Assembly (NCBI GenBank): GCA_000431135.1
Contig: HF987800.1
Coordinates: forward strand, 1-16,669
Direction of reading: 5' to 3'
DNA length: 16,669 nucleotides
Source of the DNA: Clostridium sp. CAG:590
GTDB taxonomy: Bacteria; Bacillota; Clostridia; Lachnospirales; Lachnospiraceae
In this document: positions 5,711-13,468 of the stretch, piece after piece
Layout of the letters: each line of letters starts with the position of its first letter
Position numbering within the stretch: position 1 is the first letter of the stretch
Notes under the pieces: generated by a model
What the model was told of the DNA's origin: nothing
Seen by the model: the letters and a program-made list of their open reading frames with translations, nothing else
Database searches by the model: none
Program-made: the position numbers and the translations under genes

Positions 5711-7747
5711 ATGGCAAAAAAAAGAAAACGTTTTCTTGGACGAATGCAAATGAAACTGTTTTGGATCACGGTTGTGTTGTCCATTGCATTTTTGGCATTG
5801 GTGATAAGAATATGGTATATCAACAAAAAAGATGGAAAACGTTATGAGAAAATTGTATTAGCACAGCAAAGTTATGACAGTATAGAAATTCCGTATCGAC
5901 GTGGGGATATATTGGATCGGAACGGTACACAATTAGCAACGAGTGAAAAGGTATACAATTTAATCATTGAACCAAAGAATATTTTGCAGGATGATAAAGT
6001 AAAGAAAGCTACGATATCCGCCTTGACAAAATATTTTGACATAACAGAGCAGGAGATCGATGATGCATTATCAGATAAATCTTCACTCTATAAGAAAATG
6101 TTGAAAAAATTGTCTTACGATCAGGTGAAACCGTTTAATGAGTTCATTGCTACAAAAGATGGAAAGAACGTTAAAGGTGTCTGGTTTGAAGATGAATATC
6201 AGAGATATTATCCATATGGCTCACTGGCATGTCATGCGATTGGATTTACCGTAAGTGGCAATGTCGGTCAGGGTGGTGTGGAAGGATACTATAGTGATGA
6301 ATTGAATGGAACGGACGGAAGAGAATATGGATATCTGACACAGGATATGACCTTAGAACGTACGACAAAGCCACCTGTGAACGGATACAATATTATTTCA
6401 ACGATTGATGCGAATGCACAGAGTATCGTGGAAAAGAAGATCAATGCATTTATGACGGAGACCGGTGCAAAGAATGTATCTGCATTAGTGATGGATCCAA
6501 ATTCCGGTGAGATATTGGCAATGGCGAATTCCAATAGTTTTGATCTGAATGAACCTTACGAAGACAGTGCCATAGCATACCAGTTTAACAGTGAAGACGG
6601 TGATGTTTCGTCACAGATCAAAGCATTATCAGAAGATGAACGTTTGGATTGTCTGAACAAGGCATGGCGTAATTTCATTATTTCTGATGGATTCGAACCG
6701 GGATCTACCTATAAGACATTTACCATATCCGGTGCAATAGAAGATGGAGCGTTAAAAGGGGATGAGACATTCTTCTGCGGTGGTAATTTAAAAGTAGCAG
6801 ATACAACGATCAACTGTCATAACCATTCGGGACACGGACAGGTAAATATTGAACAATCCTTAATGCAGTCTTGTAACGTGGCATTAATGCAGATTGCAGA
6901 AACGGAAGGAAGAAAGACATTTGCCAAATACCAGGAGGTATTTGGATTTGGTAAGACAACGCATGTGGATCTGGCAGGTGAAGCGGCGGGACTTGTATAT
7001 CCGGAAGAAAAATTGAATCCGGTAGAGCTTGCAACATCTTCATTTGGACAGGGACTTACGGTTACAATGATGCAGATTGGTACCGCATTTTGTTCCGTAA
7101 TCAATGGTGGTAACTATTATGAACCACATATGGTAAAACAGATTGTAGATGAAAATGGCGGAATTATCAATAATATTGAACCGACAATATTGAGGAAGAC
7201 GATATCATCTGAGACATCAGAGTTTATGAGAAATGCTTTGTTTGAGGTAGTAAGTAATGGTACTGCGAGAAAAGCGCAGGTAGCCGGGTATACGATCGGT
7301 GGTAAGACCGGTACTGCAGAGAAGCTGCCAAGAGGAAATGGCAAATATCTGTTATCCTTTATCGGTTTTGCGCCGGTGGAGAATCCTCAGGTTGTTGTAT
7401 ATGTAACGGTTGATGAACCGAATGTAGAAGATCAGGCAAGTTCCGGATTAGGAACGATCATTGCACAGTCGATCTTACAGGAGCTGCTTCCATATATGAA
7501 TATTTATCAGTCAGATTCTGAAAATAAGAGTGAAGGGGCAGATGTAGGGGATCAGGTTGCAACACCAATCTTTGATGGAGCGGCACCGACAGAACAACTT
7601 TCTGAAGATCTGCAAAACTCAACAGAAGAAGGAAGTTCTGAGAATGCAACGGAGGCTTCGACAGAGGTGGGTACCGATTCGAATACAACGGAAGCAACAA
7701 CGGAAAATACGACGCAGGCAACAACGCAGGCACCTGCAGCACAGTGA
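5711..7747 (+). CDS. pbpB: Class B penicillin-binding protein, PbpB/FtsI type
   Basis: This 678-residue transpeptidase crosslinks septal peptidoglycan. One N-terminal membrane anchor (about 15-35) is followed by the PBP dimerisation domain, opening with RRGDILDRNG (63-72). The transpeptidase domain has the serine motif STYK (332-335), SCN (387-389) and KTGT (532-535), so all catalytic motifs are intact. No PASTA domains are present, unlike B. subtilis PBP2B. Instead the protein ends in an extracellular low-complexity tail (about 600-678) rich in Thr, Glu, Ser, Asn and Ala. It follows ftsL by 14 bases with an AGGTGAT ribosome binding site. The position after ftsL and before a second PBP matches pbpB in the B. 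subtilis order pbpB-spoVD. Shared peptides such as EPGST and EKLPRGN show it is a paralogue of the next gene. Confidence 0.93.
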   Translation: MAKKRKRFLGRMQMKLFWITVVLSIAFLALVIRIWYINKKDGKRYEKIVLAQQSYDSIEIPYRRGDILDRNGTQLATSEKVYNLIIEPKNILQDDKVKKATISALTKYFDITEQEIDDALSDKSSLYKKMLKKLSYDQVKPFNEFIATKDGKNVKGVWFEDEYQRYYPYGSLACHAIGFTVSGNVGQGGVEGYYSDELNGTDGREYGYLTQDMTLERTTKPPVNGYNIISTIDANAQSIVEKKINAFMTETGAKNVSALVMDPNSGEILAMANSNSFDLNEPYEDSAIAYQFNSEDGDVSSQIKALSEDERLDCLNKAWRNFIISDGFEPGSTYKTFTISGAIEDGALKGDETFFCGGNLKVADTTINCHNHSGHGQVNIEQSLMQSCNVALMQIAETEGRKTFAKYQEVFGFGKTTHVDLAGEAAGLVYPEEKLNPVELATSSFGQGLTVTMMQIGTAFCSVINGGNYYEPHMVKQIVDENGGIINNIEPTILRKTISSETSEFMRNALFEVVSNGTARKAQVAGYTIGGKTGTAEKLPRGNGKYLLSFIGFAPVENPQVVVYVTVDEPNVEDQASSGLGTIIAQSILQELLPYMNIYQSDSENKSEGADVGDQVATPIFDGAAPTEQLSEDLQNSTEEGSSENATEASTEVGTDSNTTEATTENTTQATTQAPAAQ

Positions 7748-7797
7748 TAATGTAATATTGTATGAACCTGTCGGTGGTGGGTTCTGTTAGTTTGAAA

Positions 7798-7833
7798 AGG
7801 CATGGGTTACTTTGGGAGAGGTAAGTCATGCCT
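7798..7833 (+). other. Stem-loop between the two PBP genes
   Basis: AGGCATG (7798-7804) pairs perfectly with CATGCCT (7827-7833). Inside, TTAC and GTAA can extend the stem past a G-U pair and a mismatch. No T-run follows, so this is not a standard terminator. A smaller possible stem lies just upstream (GAACC 7764-7768 with GGTTC 7780-7784). It may slow read-through or shape the mRNA between the two PBP genes. Confidence 0.35.
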
Positions 7834-7863
7834 GGGTTATTTATGGGGATAAGTTGTTCTTAT

Positions 7864-7892
7864 ACATATTTGAGGAAATGCAATAATAGATA
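7864..7892 (+). promoter_or_regulatory. Weak candidate sigma-E-like promoter before second PBP gene
   Basis: ACATATT (7864-7870) matches 6 of 7 positions of the B. subtilis sigma-E -35 consensus KMATAWW. After 14 bases, AATAGATA (7885-7892) matches only about 4 of 7 informative positions of CATACANT. Its place in a 150-base gap before a SpoVD-like gene is what makes it worth noting, because spoVD is sigma-E controlled in B. subtilis. AT-rich DNA gives such matches by chance. Confidence 0.15.
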
Positions 7893-7920
7893 TATATAAA
7901 TGTTTTTGCAGGATATGAAT

Positions 7921-9759
7921 ATGCCGAAAACTTTTACCAGAAAGAAAATTTTTATAGTAGCGCTTGCGGTGTTTACAGCGTTTCTGTTGCTTTTTGGCAG
8001 GCTTGCATATCTGATGATCGTCAAGTCAGATTATTATTATCAAAAAGCAGAAGCACTTCATGAACGGGAACGCAGCATTAAGGCAAAGCGTGGTGTTATA
8101 TATGACAGAAACGGAATCGAATTAGCCGGGAACAAACCGGTGTGTTCCATATCGGTGATCCATGCTCAGATTACCGATCCGGAAGAAGTGATCAAACAGT
8201 TGTGTCTGGTGCTTGATTTGGACAGGGAAGAAGTAGAGGAAAAAGTCAGTAGGAATTCCATGCGGGAAAAGATAAAAAGTAATGTAGAAAAGGAAACAGC
8301 AGACCGCTTGCGGAAAATGAATTTAGATGGTGTTATGATCGATGAAGATTACAAACGGTATTATCCATATAATACATTGGCAAGTAAGGTGTTAGGATTC
8401 ACTGGTGGAGATAATCAGGGCATTGTCGGATTAGAAGTAACATATGATAAGATATTACAGGGAATATCGGGAAGTATTCTGACACTGACGGATGCCAATG
8501 GGATGGAGATAGAAAATGCTGCGGAAGGCAGAATGGAACCGGTAGCCGGAAATAACATATATATATCTATTGATGCAAATATACAAAAATATGCACAACA
8601 GGCAGCGACAAAAGTATTAAAAGCAAAACAGGCAAAAAGGGTATCGGTTATTTTGATGAATCCGCAAAATGGGGAAATATATGCGATGGTCAATGTGCCG
8701 GAATACAATTTGAATGAACCGTATGCATTGGTCGATGTGAAGGAGTTATATGCAGACCGGCAGACGGATTTACAGGAAACGTCCGAAGAGGAGATAGATA
8801 ATGTTGAACGGCAGAACCTGACAGGAAAAGAGAAACAGGATGCACTGAATCATATGTGGAGAAATTTTTGCATCAATGACACCTATGAACCGGGTTCTAC
8901 CTTTAAAATTGTAACGGCAACGGCGGCATTAGAAGAAGGAGTAGTTAAGGTAGATGATACATTTTCATGTCCGGGATTTCGTATTGTGGAGGATCGGCGG
9001 ATCCGATGCCACAAAGCCGGAGGGCATGGAACAGAAACTTTTCGGGAAGGAATTATGAATTCATGCAATCCGGTGTTTATGGATGTTGGAGCAAGAGTCG
9101 GGGTTGCAAATATGTATAAGAATTACCGGAAGCTTGGTTTGTTTGAAAAGACAGGAGTGGATCTGCCGGGAGAAGCATCTTCCATTATGCACAAACAAGA
9201 GGATGTTGGAGCGGTGGAACTTGCTACAATGAGTTTTGGACAGTCATTTCAGATCACACCATTGCAGTTGCTGCGTGCGGCGAGTGCAGTTGTGAATGGA
9301 GGTACATTGGTAACACCGCATTTTGGAATGTATGCAACGAACGAAAAAGGAGAACCGACAAAAACATTTTCCTATACAAAAAAGGAACAGGCGATTCAAA
9401 AGACGACATCAGATACGATGAAAGAATTGCTGGAAGCGGTAGTTGCAGAAGGCTCCGGAAATAAGGGAAGTGTAGAAGGATACCGCATTGGTGGGAAAAC
9501 AGCGACTTCGGAAAAACTGCCAAGAGGAAATGCAAAATATATCTCTTCTTTTCTGGGATTTGCTCCGGCGGATAATCCGCAGATCATAGGAATTATCATG
9601 ATTGATGAACCGGTTGGAATATATTATGGAGGAACCATTGCGGCGCCGGTTATGTCAGAAATGTTTTCGAATATTCTCCCTTATCTGGGATTGGAGGCAG
9701 ATTATACCGAATCTGAGGAAAAGACGGAGACAACATTTTCTGAAGACCGGGTAGAATAA
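7921..9759 (+). CDS. spoVD: Second class B penicillin-binding protein, SpoVD-like
   Basis: Counted from the ATG at 7921 the protein has 612 residues: a membrane anchor (about 9-33), a dimerisation domain opening with KRGVIYDRNG (56-65), then the transpeptidase domain with STFK (326-329) and SCN (381-383). The third motif is KTAT (526-529) instead of KTGT, so the usual glycine is alanine. There is no PASTA domain; the C-terminus is short and acidic. I chose 7921 because AGGA (7910-7913) sits seven bases upstream, whereas the ATG at 7900 has no ribosome binding site and the one at 7915 is too close. Synteny with B. subtilis pbpB-spoVD suggests a SpoVD-type enzyme that crosslinks spore cortex or septal wall with a SEDS partner. 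A second vegetative division PBP is also possible. The 173-base gap upstream may hold its own promoter. Confidence 0.88.
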   Translation: MPKTFTRKKIFIVALAVFTAFLLLFGRLAYLMIVKSDYYYQKAEALHERERSIKAKRGVIYDRNGIELAGNKPVCSISVIHAQITDPEEVIKQLCLVLDLDREEVEEKVSRNSMREKIKSNVEKETADRLRKMNLDGVMIDEDYKRYYPYNTLASKVLGFTGGDNQGIVGLEVTYDKILQGISGSILTLTDANGMEIENAAEGRMEPVAGNNIYISIDANIQKYAQQAATKVLKAKQAKRVSVILMNPQNGEIYAMVNVPEYNLNEPYALVDVKELYADRQTDLQETSEEEIDNVERQNLTGKEKQDALNHMWRNFCINDTYEPGSTFKIVTATAALEEGVVKVDDTFSCPGFRIVEDRRIRCHKAGGHGTETFREGIMNSCNPVFMDVGARVGVANMYKNYRKLGLFEKTGVDLPGEASSIMHKQEDVGAVELATMSFGQSFQITPLQLLRAASAVVNGGTLVTPHFGMYATNEKGEPTKTFSYTKKEQAIQKTTSDTMKELLEAVVAEGSGNKGSVEGYRIGGKTATSEKLPRGNAKYISSFLGFAPADNPQIIGIIMIDEPVGIYYGGTIAAPVMSEMFSNILPYLGLEADYTESEEKTETTFSEDRVE

Positions 9760-9805
9760 CAGAAGAGAGAATGACTAAAAAGATGAAAGAATACAGCCAA
9801 AATGG

Positions 9806-9834
9806 TTGATAAAATGCAGAAAAAGAATTATACT
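9806..9834 (+). promoter_or_regulatory. Internal sigma-A promoter before mraY
   Basis: The -35 box TTGATA (9806-9811) and the -10 box TATACT (9829-9834) have an ideal 17-base spacer. Transcription would begin near 9841, about 46 bases before the mraY ATG. This would let mraY, murD, ftsW, murA and divIB be expressed without the MraZ-controlled promoter. Confidence 0.7.
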
Positions 9835-9886
9835 AGTAGGGTTAAAATAACACGAAAATAAGAATTACTAAAGGGTAGGAATCATT

Positions 9887-10846
9887 ATGAAATTTAATTT
9901 TTTAGTACTATTACCAGTTGTGATTGCATGTGCAATCAGTGTTTGCTTATGTCCGATCATGATACCGTTTTTGAAGAAACTTAAATTCGGACAGTTTGTT
10001 CGGGATGACGGACCGGAATCGCATTTGAAAAAGTCGGGAACGCCGACGATGGGTGGATTGATTATCCTGTGCAGTATCGTTATTACATCTTTATTATATA
10101 TGAAGACGAATCCACAGATTCTTCCGGTGCTGTTTGTTACATTGGGATTTGGATTAGTAGGATTTCTGGATGATTACATTAAAGTAGTAATGAAACGTTC
10201 TATGGGACTTCATGCATGGCAGAAGATGATAGGTCAGTTTATAATCGTTGCGCTATTTGCATATTATCTTGCAAATTATACGGATCTGGGTACTTCTGTA
10301 TTGATACCATTTACAGGTGGTATGGAATGGAACATGGGATTTTGGTTCTATCCGTTTTTGTTTGTTGTATTATTAGGTACGGTCAATGGAACGAACTTTA
10401 CAGATGGATTAGATGGACTTCTTTCATCTATTACGGTGCTGACAGCTACCTTTTTCACGGTTGTTGCAATTGGAACCGCATCCGGACTGGAGCCGATCAC
10501 ATGCGCAGCGGTTGGGTCGTTACTTGGATTTTTGGTATATAACGTGTATCCTGCAAAAGTATTCATGGGAGACACCGGCTCACTTGCGTTAGGTGGGCTG
10601 ATCGGTGCGACAGCGGTATTACTTAAGATGCCGATTTATATTGTTATCGTCGGTTGCGTATATTTAGTGGAAGTGTTATCTGTTATTATTCAGGTGACAT
10701 ATTTCAAGAAAACGGGGAAACGTGTATTTAAGATGGCGCCAATTCATCACCATTTTGAGCTTTCAGGCTGGCCGGAGACGAAAGTGGTTGCTATTTTCTC
10801 AATTATAACAGCAATACTTTGCCTGATTGGTCTGATGGCATTATAA
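9887..10846 (+). CDS. mraY: Phospho-N-acetylmuramoyl-pentapeptide transferase
   Basis: MraY transfers phospho-MurNAc-pentapeptide from UDP to undecaprenyl phosphate, forming lipid I on the inner membrane face. The 319-residue polytopic protein has about ten hydrophobic segments. Family motifs are GTPTMGG (51-57), the metal-binding pair in FLDDYIK (93-99), NGTNFTDGLDGL (167-178), FMGDTGS (226-232) and the histidine cluster APIHHHFE (284-291). All catalytic aspartates and histidines expected of MraY are present. The ATG has AGGGTAGGA (9872-9880) upstream. It has its own promoter (9806-9834) and is followed 36 bases later by murD. In B. subtilis murE sits immediately before mraY; it is absent here. 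Confidence 0.98.
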   Translation: MKFNFLVLLPVVIACAISVCLCPIMIPFLKKLKFGQFVRDDGPESHLKKSGTPTMGGLIILCSIVITSLLYMKTNPQILPVLFVTLGFGLVGFLDDYIKVVMKRSMGLHAWQKMIGQFIIVALFAYYLANYTDLGTSVLIPFTGGMEWNMGFWFYPFLFVVLLGTVNGTNFTDGLDGLLSSITVLTATFFTVVAIGTASGLEPITCAAVGSLLGFLVYNVYPAKVFMGDTGSLALGGLIGATAVLLKMPIYIVIVGCVYLVEVLSVIIQVTYFKKTGKRVFKMAPIHHHFELSGWPETKVVAIFSIITAILCLIGLMAL

Positions 10847-10882
10847 AGTAATATTGACTATAGTTAAGATTTGGAGGAAGTT

Positions 10883-12247
10883 ATGGATTTTCATAAGAAA
10901 GTGCTGATTGCAGGTACGGGAAAAAGCGGAGTAAATGCAGGAAAACTACTGTTAAAGAAAGGCGCACAGATCGTATTTTACGACGGAAATGCAGAATTAG
11001 ATGTAGAGCAGTTGTTAGGACAGTTTCCGGAACGTGGAGAGATCAAAGTTGTTTTGGGAGAGTTAAACGACAGTGTGTTACAGGATATTGATCTTTGTGT
11101 GATCAGTCCGGGAATACCGGTAGATTCGGATATGGCGAATACCGTTCGGGATAAACATATTCCGATCTGGAGTGAGATTGAATTAGCATACCAGGCTGGC
11201 GCAGGTAAGTTAGCTGCGATCACCGGAACGAACGGAAAGACAACAACCACTTCTTTGGTGGGAGAGATCTTTGCAGACTATACGAAGAATAGTTTTACGG
11301 TTGGTAATATTGGTATCCCATATACGGAAGTTGCATTGGAGATGAATGAGGCATCTTATACGGTTGCGGAAGTATCTTCTTTCCAGTTAGAGACGATTGT
11401 AGATTTTCATCCACATGTGAGCGCAGTTTTGAACGTAACACCGGATCATTTAAACAGGCATTATACAATGGAGAATTATGCATCTGTCAAATTGGATGTA
11501 TGTAAGAATCAGACGGAAGAGGATTACCTTGTATTGAATTATGATGATCCAATCACGAAGAAAATGGCAAAAGATAAACGGGTAAAAGCAAAGGTTATAT
11601 ATTTTAGTCGTTTACATAATATTGAAGAGGGCATCTGTCTGGCGGATGACTGGATCGTATTGAGAGAGAATGGAACAGAGCAGAAAGTGATCGCAACCAA
11701 AGATCTGATCTTATTAGGTGGGCATAATGTAGAGAATTATATGGCGGGTATTGCAGTTGCTTATTATATGGGAATCCCGATGGAGAATATCGTCTCTGTT
11801 TTGAAGACATTCAAGGGAGTTGCACACCGGATTGAATTTGTGAAAGAGGTAAATGGCGTAGCATATTATAATGATTCAAAAGGAACGAATCCGGATGCGG
11901 CAATTAAGGGAATTCAGGCAATGAACCGCAAAACAATGTTGATCGGCGGTGGTTACGATAAAAAGGTTGCATTTGACGATTGGATTGAAGCCTTTGACGG
12001 TAAGGTAAAGAAACTGGTATTGATTGGTCAGACTGCACAACTGATTGCAGATACGGCTGCAAAACATGGATTTACAGATGTGGTATTTGCAGACAATTTG
12101 AAAGAGGCAGTCGACATTTGTGCAAAAGAAGCAGAGCCGGGAGAAGCAGTTTTACTATCACCGGCATGTGCAAGCTGGGGACAGTTTGATAATTATGAGC
12201 AGCGGGGAGACATGTTTAAGGAATATGTGAATCAGTTAGGAGCTTAA
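10883..12247 (+). CDS. murD: UDP-N-acetylmuramoyl-L-alanine--D-glutamate ligase
   Basis: MurD adds D-glutamate to UDP-MurNAc-L-alanine using ATP in the cytoplasm. The 454-residue protein has the N-terminal UDP-binding Rossmann domain (GTGKSGVNAG, 11-20), the ATP-binding loop GTNGKTTT (115-122), SSFQLE (165-170) and NVTPDHLNRH (184-193). The C-terminal ligase domain has HRIEFV (315-320), YNDSKGTNP (329-337) and LSPACASWGQFDNYEQRG (425-442), which is the diagnostic MurD ending. The ATG at 10883 is preceded by GGAGGA (10873-10878); a TTG at 10871 in the same frame overlaps that ribosome binding site and is unlikely to be the start. ftsW begins three bases after the stop, so the two are translationally close. 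Confidence 0.98.
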   Translation: MDFHKKVLIAGTGKSGVNAGKLLLKKGAQIVFYDGNAELDVEQLLGQFPERGEIKVVLGELNDSVLQDIDLCVISPGIPVDSDMANTVRDKHIPIWSEIELAYQAGAGKLAAITGTNGKTTTTSLVGEIFADYTKNSFTVGNIGIPYTEVALEMNEASYTVAEVSSFQLETIVDFHPHVSAVLNVTPDHLNRHYTMENYASVKLDVCKNQTEEDYLVLNYDDPITKKMAKDKRVKAKVIYFSRLHNIEEGICLADDWIVLRENGTEQKVIATKDLILLGGHNVENYMAGIAVAYYMGIPMENIVSVLKTFKGVAHRIEFVKEVNGVAYYNDSKGTNPDAAIKGIQAMNRKTMLIGGGYDKKVAFDDWIEAFDGKVKKLVLIGQTAQLIADTAAKHGFTDVVFADNLKEAVDICAKEAEPGEAVLLSPACASWGQFDNYEQRGDMFKEYVNQLGA

Positions 12248-12250
12248 TGT

Positions 12251-13402
12251 ATGGCGAATAGAAGATCGCGAGAAAGAGAAACTTCAACCAGAAAGAGAAC
12301 AAAAAAGAACAAGATCACAAGTGGCTTTTTTGATTATTCGTTACTGTTTATCGTCTTGTTTTTGGTTGCATTTGGATTGGTGATGGTGTATAGTACCAGT
12401 TCTTATACAGCAGAGTTAAAGACCGGTTCTTCGGCGTATTATCTGAAAAGGCAGGGAATGTTTGCGGTACTTGGAATATTTGCAATGATTTTTGTTTCTA
12501 AGATGGATTATCATTGGTGGAAAAAGGTATCATTGCTTATGATGTATGCGATCATTGTATTGCTGTTCCTTGTATTGGTCGTTGGTAAGGCATCTAACGG
12601 TTCGGTACGTTGGATTCAATTAGGTCCGGTTCAGTTCCAGCCTTCGGAGGCTGCGAAAGTTGTAATAGTCCTATATACAGCACATGTTGCGACGATCCGT
12701 GCGGCGAGAATTGGAGATCCGAAGATTTTATTGAAGGCAGTGGCATTTCCGATGGCAGTTGTTACGCTGATCGCGGTGGAGAACTTAAGTACCGGTATTA
12801 TCTGTGCGGCAATGGTTGCGGTAATTGTATTTGTTACAAGTCCGAAGTTTAAGCAGTTCTTTGCAATCGGAGGAGTGCTTGTCGGTTTTATGCTTATTTT
12901 CCTCTTTACACAGAGATATCGACTGGATCGAATCAGAATCTGGCTGAATCCGGAGAAATACGAAAAAGGATATCAGACATTACAGGCTCTGTATGCGATC
13001 GGTTCCGGTGGAATCTTTGGTAAGGGATTGGGACAGAGTATACAGAAACTGGGATTTATTCCGGAGTCGCATAATGATATGATCTTTTCGGTTATATGTG
13101 AAGAACTGGGTTTGTTTGGCGCGGCATGTGTAATTGGCTTGTTTGTAATTCTTGTATGGCGTTGTGTCATGGTTGCAATGAGTGCACCGGATCTGTATGG
13201 TGCTTTGATCGTTGTGGGGGTAACAACACATATTGCGGTACAGGTATTGATCAACGTTGCGGTTGTAACAAACAGTATTCCGCCAACCGGAGTACCTCTT
13301 CCATTTATCAGTTATGGAGGTACTGCGATATTTGGTCTGTTGATCGAGATGGGACTTGTGCTTTCTGTTGCACGACAGATACGGGTTACAAAAGAATATT
13401 AG
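12251..13402 (+). CDS. ftsW: SEDS peptidoglycan glycosyltransferase FtsW/SpoVE
   Basis: SEDS proteins polymerise lipid II into glycan strands and work in a pair with a class B PBP. The 383-residue protein starts with a very basic cytoplasmic segment (1-22) and has about ten membrane segments. Family motifs are NGSVRWIQLG (116-125), QPSE (130-133), RIWLNPEKYEKGYQ (228-241), the ESHNDMIFS loop (272-280) containing the aspartate (276) equivalent to the essential one of RodA/FtsW, and IPPTGVPLPFISYGG (343-357). The TTAGGAG within the end of murD (12236-12242) serves as ribosome binding site. In B. subtilis this position is spoVE. Sequence alone does not tell FtsW from SpoVE, and with two PBPs upstream it could serve either or both. 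MurG, usually the next gene, is missing. Confidence 0.95.
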   Translation: MANRRSRERETSTRKRTKKNKITSGFFDYSLLFIVLFLVAFGLVMVYSTSSYTAELKTGSSAYYLKRQGMFAVLGIFAMIFVSKMDYHWWKKVSLLMMYAIIVLLFLVLVVGKASNGSVRWIQLGPVQFQPSEAAKVVIVLYTAHVATIRAARIGDPKILLKAVAFPMAVVTLIAVENLSTGIICAAMVAVIVFVTSPKFKQFFAIGGVLVGFMLIFLFTQRYRLDRIRIWLNPEKYEKGYQTLQALYAIGSGGIFGKGLGQSIQKLGFIPESHNDMIFSVICEELGLFGAACVIGLFVILVWRCVMVAMSAPDLYGALIVVGVTTHIAVQVLINVAVVTNSIPPTGVPLPFISYGGTAIFGLLIEMGLVLSVARQIRVTKEY

Positions 13403-13468
13403 AATAATGTCACATATCACAGATGCGTGCATATTATAATATATATGGCACGGATTGGATGTGGGTTT

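Noticed and set aside
7774..7781. GTGGTGGG after the first PBP gene as an MraZ box
   Set aside because: It is a single site without 10-base repeats and has no promoter next to it.
7900..7920. ATG 7900 (or 7915) as start of the second PBP
   Set aside because: No ribosome binding site precedes 7900, and the AGGA at 7910-7913 is too close to 7915 but correctly spaced for 7921.
10871..10882. TTG 10871 as start of murD
   Set aside because: The TTG overlaps the GGAGGA ribosome binding site that serves ATG 10883, and the ATG gives the normal MurD N-terminus.
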